Below are positions 53,101 through 62,100 of a stretch of DNA of 64,000 bases, piece by piece (the first letter of the stretch is position 1; each line of letters starts with the position of its first letter). Position numbers and translations under genes: made by a program. Source of the stretch: Apostichopus japonicus (taxonomy: Eukaryota > Echinodermata > Holothuroidea > Aspidochirotida > Stichopodidae); assembly GCF_037975245.1 (NCBI RefSeq), contig NC_092567.1, positions 21,490,376-21,554,375 on the forward strand. Direction: 5' to 3'. Under the pieces are notes generated by a model. It made no database searches, had not been told where the DNA came from, and saw only the letters and a list, made by a program, of their open reading frames with translations.

Positions 53101-56100
53101 TTGAATTTGAGTTAATTTTGAAACATTTTGAAGTTTGCATTCCAACACAAGTAATTCACATTTCTGGTTAGTAGTAGTAAGAGTACACACTGTAAACTGT
53201 TTACTGTAACTGATGTGTAATTTGTGTTAGTATGTCTATTTAAATAAACTGTGTTAGGGTTTCGAGATACCAGGTGATATTCTTGCCTGAGGATATAATG
53301 ACGAAAAGTGAAAATAAACGAATATAAATCAAACCGAGCAAAATAAAGGAAACAAAGTTCTTTTTCTGTCTTCTCTTCTTTTATCGTTTGCCTGAAGCAG
53401 CTCAAGTTTAATGTGCTCTCTATTTTCTATTTGTGTTTTGTGTTTGTTAATTTACAGATATACAAAGTCTATCAGCAGGTCTTTCAAAGCTACCATACCT
53501 TAAATGTCTTTACATTGATGGCAATCCAGTCACTGAGGAGCTTAATTACAAGTAAGGATGTATTTATTTGTTTATTATTGATTATTAAACAGTAATTGTC
53601 CACCTCCCCCCATCCATCCATCCCACCTCCCTCCCTCGCCCACCATCACCACCAAAAACCCCAAATGGTGTATTCTGATGCATTATAGGCTACAAATGGA
53701 GTGTTAGCTCAGTGGTTAACGCCGGAACCTTTCAATCATAAGGTCCCCAGTTCGAGTCACTCCAAGATTAATGTATGTCGTCTAGTTACAGAGTTGTTGC
53801 CAATTGACAATTCATAATAATGAACGTTAAATATGAATCTATGAGACTGACTTCGGTCAAGCCAATACAAACATAAATACATACAAATGAGGTCTATAAA
53901 CAAGGTTGTGCTAATTATGTCTGTAACATTGGAATGGGGAGTGCACCCCTCCCCCACCCCCCCCATATCCATGTCCACCCTACTCCCACCTATTTCTGTC
54001 CCACAACCCATTAAACATGAACATACAATATGTGAACAATACTTTGTACCTTTTCTCTCTCTTGTTTTGTCTGTATCTTTTTAGAAATGAGATATCGAAA
54101 CTAAGTCCATCGTTAGTCTCCCTTGACGATGATGAGTGCGAGTCCACCGCCTCTTTTCATCCTCCTAATCAGTTTCAAGAGATGTGTCATTCACAGATTG
54201 CTGCCAGTAGAGCCTTGAAGGAGAGGCACGGTACTGTCGTGAGGTGTGTGTTCATTTGACTTTCTCAGTTTGCATGGAGGAAAGTGTCATCACCTTAAAA
54301 GGTTATGCACGTCTCTAATAATAAACTAATGCTACTTATACTGTCAGGGTTGAAGTAGCCAGGTGTGCACGGTGGGAACATGTACCCCCCTCCTTCCCAA
54401 ACCCCCATCCCCCAGGTTTGTCAGAAACCTCAAAAAAGGCCACATTCCATCAGTAGAAGTATCCCTTCTTGGTACTAAAAAGGATCCTTTTCCATTCTTG
54501 AAATTAAAAAGTGCCCTTTTATTTAAAAGAGTGTCCCCCCTCTTGTTGAAAACTTAAAAGTGCGCTTCGTTGATAAATTCTGAAGCATGTAAATTAGAAA
54601 GTGTCTTTTTCTTGAAACATTCAAGTGATGGAAGTTGTGGTACAGAATGGACAGAGAATCCAGTTTGTTGGAAAAGTTTGATGGAAACTTGGAATTGGCA
54701 TATGCATCGGGTATACTCTTGCATGAGGCATATGCAAGGGTATACTCTTGCATGAGGCATATGCAAGGGTATACTCTTGCATGAGGCATATGCAAGGGTA
54801 TACTCTTGCATGAGGCATATGCAAGGGTATACTCTTGCATGAGGCATATGCAAGGGTATACTCTTGCATGAGGCATATGCAAGGGTATACTCTTGCATGA
54901 GGCATATGCAAGGGTATACTCTTGCATCAGGCAAACTCTTAAACCTTGTACCTAATCCTTCCATCCTAATCGCTATCTTTATTTTCTGCAGATCCATTCA
55001 ACCTAGCAAGAACCAATTACAAAACGAGGCTGTTACTTGGTCAGCATATCTTGAATATTCATTGAAAATGGCAGTGGATCACAGATACATGCATGAATAT
55101 GGTGACCTTTCACCTGTGACCTGCTCCATGTCTGACCTCTGTAGGATGATACCAGATCTGACTGATAATCCAGAAGGTCATATACCATTTGAGAACATTC
55201 CAAGCAGTGATAATAGTCTCTCTGAAAAAAGATTTTTTGATGACAAAGAGGGCAGTATTTATAAATCAGACCAGACCCCAAAACATGATAACAAAATTAA
55301 TGCTAAAAAACTTGTTCGCAGTCAATTTAAGTCAATTGAAGAAAGCTCTAAAGTGGCTATGGAGAAAATCGATAAGGACAAAACTGATAAACTTGAAACA
55401 AACCTCTTTGACGAAAAGCATAAGGAAGTTCAGACTGAAACATTGGCAGCCATTAAAATTCAGTCAGTTTGGAGAGGGTTTAAGGTTCGACAGGATATTG
55501 AGGTTCATTCAAGGCAATACCTTGCTGTGTTAATGATACAGGCACTGTGGAGAGGGTATGCCGTTAGAAAGAGGTTCAGGAAAGCGAGGGCAGCATTGCA
55601 GAATCAGAAGTGCGAAGAGGAAGAAGATGAACTTTATTTGAATGAAGATGTGGACTTGGAGTTCCTCGAATTCAGTGAGGTGAGATTACCGAGAAGGCTT
55701 TTTCCCCCTCCCCCCCTCCTGCACCCACCTCCCCTGTCAGTCAGGGAAAATTTCAGTTCGGGATTTTTATAACTTCAAAAGTATTTATTAAGACAACTTT
55801 GTGTTTAGACCTATTTATAGGCCTAAATTAAGTCCTTACTTTCTAAGTTTAAACTTTCTTTTCTTCTGGGAATATACCCCCTCCCACACCCCCTACAAGG
55901 AAGTCACATTCAACAACCCCACAGCCACAACCCTACATTCAAAAATGTTTAAAGATTCATGCCCCTACAAAAAATCAGTTGGGAAATTTGGATCCTCCAC
56001 CTCCATCCCCAACCCCCCCCCCTCACCTTTGAAATCCTATGCACCTATCACTGTTTATTGATGACCCTCTTCATTGTACTTTGTTACCCTGTAACCTGTT

Positions 56101-59100
56101 TGGATGAATCACTTTTTGTGTCTTATAAGATGTCAAAAGTCATTGAGGGTCACCAGGGTTCAAAATATGTAAAACTTGTAAAACTCATGATAACTCAAGT
56201 AGCGAACCTTCAGATATCAGATTACTTAAAAAGATGATGCTAATTAGTCAGAACCTCGTTTTTGAAATTTCTCGTTAACTATAGGAGAGTCTTGAAAAAG
56301 GATGGTTGCCTCCAGAGACACCACAGGTACCCAAGATGCACCCTCCACTACCCCCAAAGTACCCCATCAGGGAAACCTCTCCCTATCACAGACCTTTGTC
56401 GTCAGTATCCTTGACGAGCAGCCCTTCACCGGAGAAGTTTGCTCCCCACCCGCCAAGACAGGCATGGAAGGGCGGTAACTCCCCTTTGTCACCGAAGAGG
56501 ACATATTCTGGTACCCCTCATGATATGGGCGTACTTAGCGGGAAGCCTCCATTACCTCCTGTTACCCCATCTACCCAGAGAGGTGAGAGTTCGATAGGAA
56601 CCACTGCCAGGACAGTCAGATCCAAAAAGGAGGAGAAATTATCCGAGGAATGGTAAGGAGAGATATTCTAAATTTGAATTTATGATTGTTTTTATTCTCT
56701 GATAAGACTACTGCAGATCCCAAGCATGGCACTCAGTTGTACTCAAAATGTACCCTCCCCCCCCATTCCTTGCCCCACGACATTCCAGCATCCCTTTAAA
56801 CATACCTTCAGTTCATGAATCTTGACGTCAACATGGGTGGGGGGGGGGAGATAAACATCAACATGTCCCCGGATTTATAGAATAATAATGGTCACCTCAC
56901 TTTTTGTTTATCTAAAACAGTGGACATATAAATCAAAGTTGTTGACATTGCAACAAGAGGACAGACATCCACTCTTAGTGAGTCAAGTTTGGTATTTGTT
57001 GTATTGTAAGGTCATCCTTCAGATTCACTGGCTACTTCATACAGACATTTATTAGTAAATATTTTATAATATTTTTAAAACTTTAGAGTAAATATAAATA
57101 ACATTACAGACTTACCATGATTTCAAGTCCTGGTACAGCAGCGCCTGACACAATCCGCACTACCTTGGCCTGACTGCTTGCAAACTCTTACACTTCAAGA
57201 GTACTAAAGCTCGACCTTTCCAAACTCCTACACTGCCAAGCAGAGCCCTGCCCCAAAGCAGGATAACAACTATGTGAATTCTTCTAAGTGTAGGCCGCAT
57301 TAAAACTAAAGAATAATTAAAATCTGCTCCTTTCCTGAAAATGACACTCAATGCGGTGTCCGACTGCTATTTGATAGCCTAGGCCTTAAGCCTAAGTCTA
57401 GTGCATAATCCCTGCAGGTAGGCCCACTAGCATTGATAAGACTCCTAAAACCCATTATTATTATTTTTATGGTATAGCAGAAAAGTTACCAGTTATTAAT
57501 AGAAAGAAATATTACATACAGATTCTGGTCTCCTTGTTAGTCTACAGTGGCATCCTTCCAACAGCAGGATAAAAAACATGTGCTTCTCTTGTAGCACTGA
57601 CCAACCATATACAACTTGTACAGAAAGGAGAAATTTTCCACTCATGAATATTCAAGTGGTCAGTTTTTACATGACCAATCGCACTCATGAATATTCTGAT
57701 GAGGAAATTAACATAAGAATAAATATTCAAGCAAAGTGTCAAAGACTTCCCTACAATAACTTCAAATGCCCTCATGTGACTTGTCAATCAGTAAACAATG
57801 GACTTTTGTTTTATGAATTATTTGTTAATGATTGTGGGAAGTGGGTAAGTGCCTTTGTAAAACCTGACAAGCCCATCTAGGGGTAAAACAATGGATTTAA
57901 AGTGTAATGAAACAGGAAATTTGGAACTGTTTGTTTGAAATGGATTCTCTTTCGGTTTCAATTTGTGGTAATAAAACAAAGAAGTTAATTCATCTGGAAT
58001 GGTGATCAACTGCATTACCAAGGGAAGGCACTTCACCTCTCAAAACTTGTTCAGTGCCCCCCCCCCCTCCCTTTATTTCTGCATAATATTTCTGTGGTTT
58101 ACAACTTTATAATACTCTTACTTCTTACATTGCAATTCAGTATTAAAGACAAGCTTGCTTAGTAAACAACATGCATCATTAAAAATAACTGAAAATCACT
58201 GTTGTAGAAAACGCTAGTGAAGAAAGGTACGTTCAACCAGAAACACGAGTTACTCAAATTTTGTTCCAAGGTTTGATAATCTGTATGATGTTCCATGGTT
58301 TTGCTGTATTGTCAATGTACCTCTCAAGGTTTCATGTTCTCTTATGTATGCATGCAATTTCCCCCAAGGGGAAAATGTTACGCTTGAAAGGCGGAGTAAT
58401 AATTGTGAAGTGCTGGAACAGTTTGTCGCAGAGTTGTTTCGAGTGATTGATGTTTTCAAACATAGATGTTGTGTGAAGTGTCGTTAATGATTCATTGCTC
58501 GATTGGAGGTTACGAAAGCAAAGTAGATAAGCATGCTTGCTTTAGTCTCATCTGTGTCAAGCTCGTACATATCACGTGTCATTGCTCCAGTAGTGGTTAC
58601 TAAGTATAAAGGAATCCGGTGCGGTGAATTTGACGAGATCCCTAGTAAACTTGTATGTTGTTTGTTGCAATCTCATCTGTATGAAAGCTAATATGTGCCA
58701 AGTCACTGAGGCTCCATGTCCAAAAAGAAAGCTGCAGCAGCTGCAAGATCCTGCCAAGCTACAGTATGAATCAATATCAAACAATAGGGAGTGCTTCTGT
58801 TGACCAATAGATTTGATTCTATGAAACTATGGGGCACAATTAGGTCTACACAGCCTGGCTGCATGATGCTGCAGCCTTGCTGCACGATGCTGCAGCCTGG
58901 TTGCATGATGCTGCACCATGCTGCAGTCTGGCTGCACGATGGTGCAGCCTAGGTTCAGGATGCAGCAATGCCCCTCAGAGTCTTACTTTTGACATGGTAA
59001 ATAATAGTAAATTAACATCGTTGTATGTGACTCGGATCTTGAAAGGGTCTCCGAACCTCCCTGCCCCAGCTAAGACCATGTGTGGTGTCTATTATGTTTC

Positions 59101-62100
59101 CTATTGTGATTCCTACACCTAGGGTAATACTGTAATGATCAGTCTCAACGTAAGAGAGACATACACAGACAGATGGATTACATTGTCTGGTTACTGTGGC
59201 CAGGCTCCATCTTTGATGACTTTTGTTGAAAATTCTCAGAGAGAGTAAAAGCGTTTTATATTAGAAAGAACCATTTCCACCCTATCAGCTGGCAAACCTT
59301 TTTATTCCAAATAGTGTAATAAGAAACATTTGTTAAAGTTTTATGCTTGATTTCAAATCATTCCCTGGTGTGGATTTGATGGTGAAATCTTAAGAAAAGA
59401 AAGAAGAAAAGAAAGCTCCTTAATTTTACTGCAACAGTGAAGAATTCACATGAATGTATAAAATGCCAAACCTATATACCTATATATATATATATAGATA
59501 TATATATATATAGATATATTTCTGCATATGTTTTCCTAACAGGGGATTCAAGGATAACACTACTGCTGAACTGATGCTCAAGAGAGCGAAGAAGATGAAC
59601 AGAACTAACAAGAAAAAAATGTTAGGTAAGAATCTGAGAAGTAAACGAGAAATTAGTCAAAAAAGAGAAACTTTTGTTACCATTGGTGATAACAATCCTC
59701 ACATGAAATATGTTTGTAAAAGTTAGCTCATATGGCCGACACAAATGTTGGATAAGTTTTGGTGAGATGCAGATCTGTACGGGGAAAGGGTCAGTAAGTT
59801 CTTGAATCTACTTGACCAGTAAATAATCTTTTCCAACTTTAAATTGGGGTGTTAGCTCAGTGGTTAACGCCGATGCCTTCCAATCATAAGGTCCCGAGTT
59901 TGAGTCACTCCAAGATTAATGTATGTCGTCAAGTTACAGAGTTGTTGACAATAGACAATCATGGACGTTAAATATGAATCTAAGAGACTGACTTCGGTCA
60001 GCTTGCGGCTTTGATAAGCCAATGATGGCTTCTTTGCAAGTTCCTGCTTTCTGGAGGATCTAAAATACATACATACATATGGGAAAAGTTTGAGACTGGG
60101 ATTTTGTGTAAAGAGCAATGCCTTTAATACTCCATTTCATGTAATTCTCTTTACCGAATATCGTGGTTAAGTTTGGTAACGATTATTTGTCTATTGTTTG
60201 TCTATCATTTATTTTGTTTATATCTTACATTGTTTTGTCTATTGTGTATGTATTGCTCATTCTTCTCAGATCCAATTCAGAAGTTTCAAATGATAAAGAA
60301 GATGCAGGATTCTCAAAGTGAGAAGAGAGTCATCCAGGCTCAGACAGAGAGAGGTGTTCAGAGAAAGGACTACTTCAAAGGTACATTTTATTTATGATAC
60401 TGGTCGCCATGGCAATTGGCTCTGATGTAGTTAGAGGGACATGATTTTGTTTTTTTTACTTGAGAATCAAACTCGAAGCAATGAAGAAGGGGGTTTTGGG
60501 GAGAGTTGCAGGCAGTGTCAAAGTGTGCTATTTATATCCATTATGAGGTAACTTGTAAATATAGTTGCGTGTGCCGGTTTGTGGCTGCACCCTATGGGAA
60601 GTCCCCGGGGGACACGTGGTTGTGGTGCCCAGGAGAGATTGTTTGAATTGTGCACACTTTGGTGTGTAGGTGTGACAAGTTACCAACGACCAGGATTAAG
60701 TTGTAAAGTCGTATGAGAGGGCCTTGGCCCTGAATCAAGACAGTAAACCTAACATAACATTATGTCATTTAACTATATTAGACGTGTTTCTGGCAACTTT
60801 CCTTCCAAAAGTCCAAAAAGACGATACTTCCAGGCAGATTGTTGCCAAATGCCCTACTTGGCATGTAGCTTGCCCATTATAAGTACAGGGTCCCTGTTAT
60901 TTTTGTGGAGAGCCAAAATGTGAAAATCTAGAAAGTTCAAATTTTGAGAATCTTTGCATGCATTATAGTGCCTTTATGACATGCAAACTCTATAGCTTTT
61001 GGAGGTTAAAGGTCACTTGAGATCAAATCTGAAAGCCTATGTATCTCAGAGAGTTTTTCAAATGACATACTTAATTGACATGTGGCTTGGTAATAAGCAG
61101 TAAAAGGTCCCTATTGTTTTTGATGGGGATGAAAGGTCAAATTGTGGAAATCTCAAAATGTCAAGAAATGATTGCTCCGAGGAAGTTTCCCCCATGCGTT
61201 GTAAACTGGCTGGATGATGTGCAAACAGTCTAAAGTGTTAATTTAGTGGGAGTGATAGGTCATTTAAATTCTGATGTGGTCATGACCTAAAACCTTGTAA
61301 ACACGTAGGAGGATGTAGAAGTAGGAGAATGTTAAGGAATGTCATACTATTGAGGTGTGTGGTTTACCCATGAGTGAAAGGGTCCCTTGTGTTTTATGTA
61401 TGAATGAAGGTCAACAAAGGTCAAAATCTCAAGAAATTTCAATTGGGAAAACTGCTACATACATCATGTACCAATTTGTTGCTGTTTTTAGCAGACATCA
61501 GAATAAATTTATATCATTAAAGTATCTCAAGTAATGGAAGAATGTTGTTTATCTCAAGAAATTTAACTAAAGACAAAGTAAGTATGTATGTAAAATGATG
61601 TATTGCTTTGATGAAATACAATACTTCAACAATTGCCAAATCAATATCCAAGGCAGCATAATACTATCTTAAAAAATTTAAATCAATAAATTTTTTGCCC
61701 TCGCAGCAAGACAAGAAGCAGAAGAACAGAAAGTAAAACAAGTTCATGACCGTACGTTTGAGTAAGTCAAAGACCTTTTTTATTTTGTACTAAAAGTGAA
61801 GTTGTCTCTTTATAAAAAAGAAAAGAAAAAAAGTCTCCAATATTAGCGAAAAAAATTGTTCATGAAATATTTATTAACTAACCCTAAACAAATAAGCCCA
61901 AAATGTGACATGCTAGGGATATACAGCGTTGCTACCGAAACAGAGAGAAGAAATATAGACATAACTACATTTAATTAAACAATTACAGGGAATATTTTAT
62001 TCGGTATTGCATCGCAAAATGTTAATGTAAGGTTGGCAAGTTACTGTGAAAGTCCAAAGATGGGCTACACACAGAAACCATAGTAATCTATGGAGACAAA

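Noticed and set aside
53698-53763. Possible tRNA gene (A- and B-box-like sequences)
   Set aside because: The same head with a common downstream body and tail appears three times, so it is the head of a SINE; the anticodon loop is 8 nt rather than 7.
54709-54930. CRISPR-like appearance of regularly spaced 29-bp units
   Set aside because: Units are contiguous with no unique spacers, and the DNA is animal intron.
54523-54997. Overlapping minus-strand frames encoding repeated PLHMPHARVY-type peptides
   Set aside because: Created by the 29-bp minisatellite read in all three frames; not genes.
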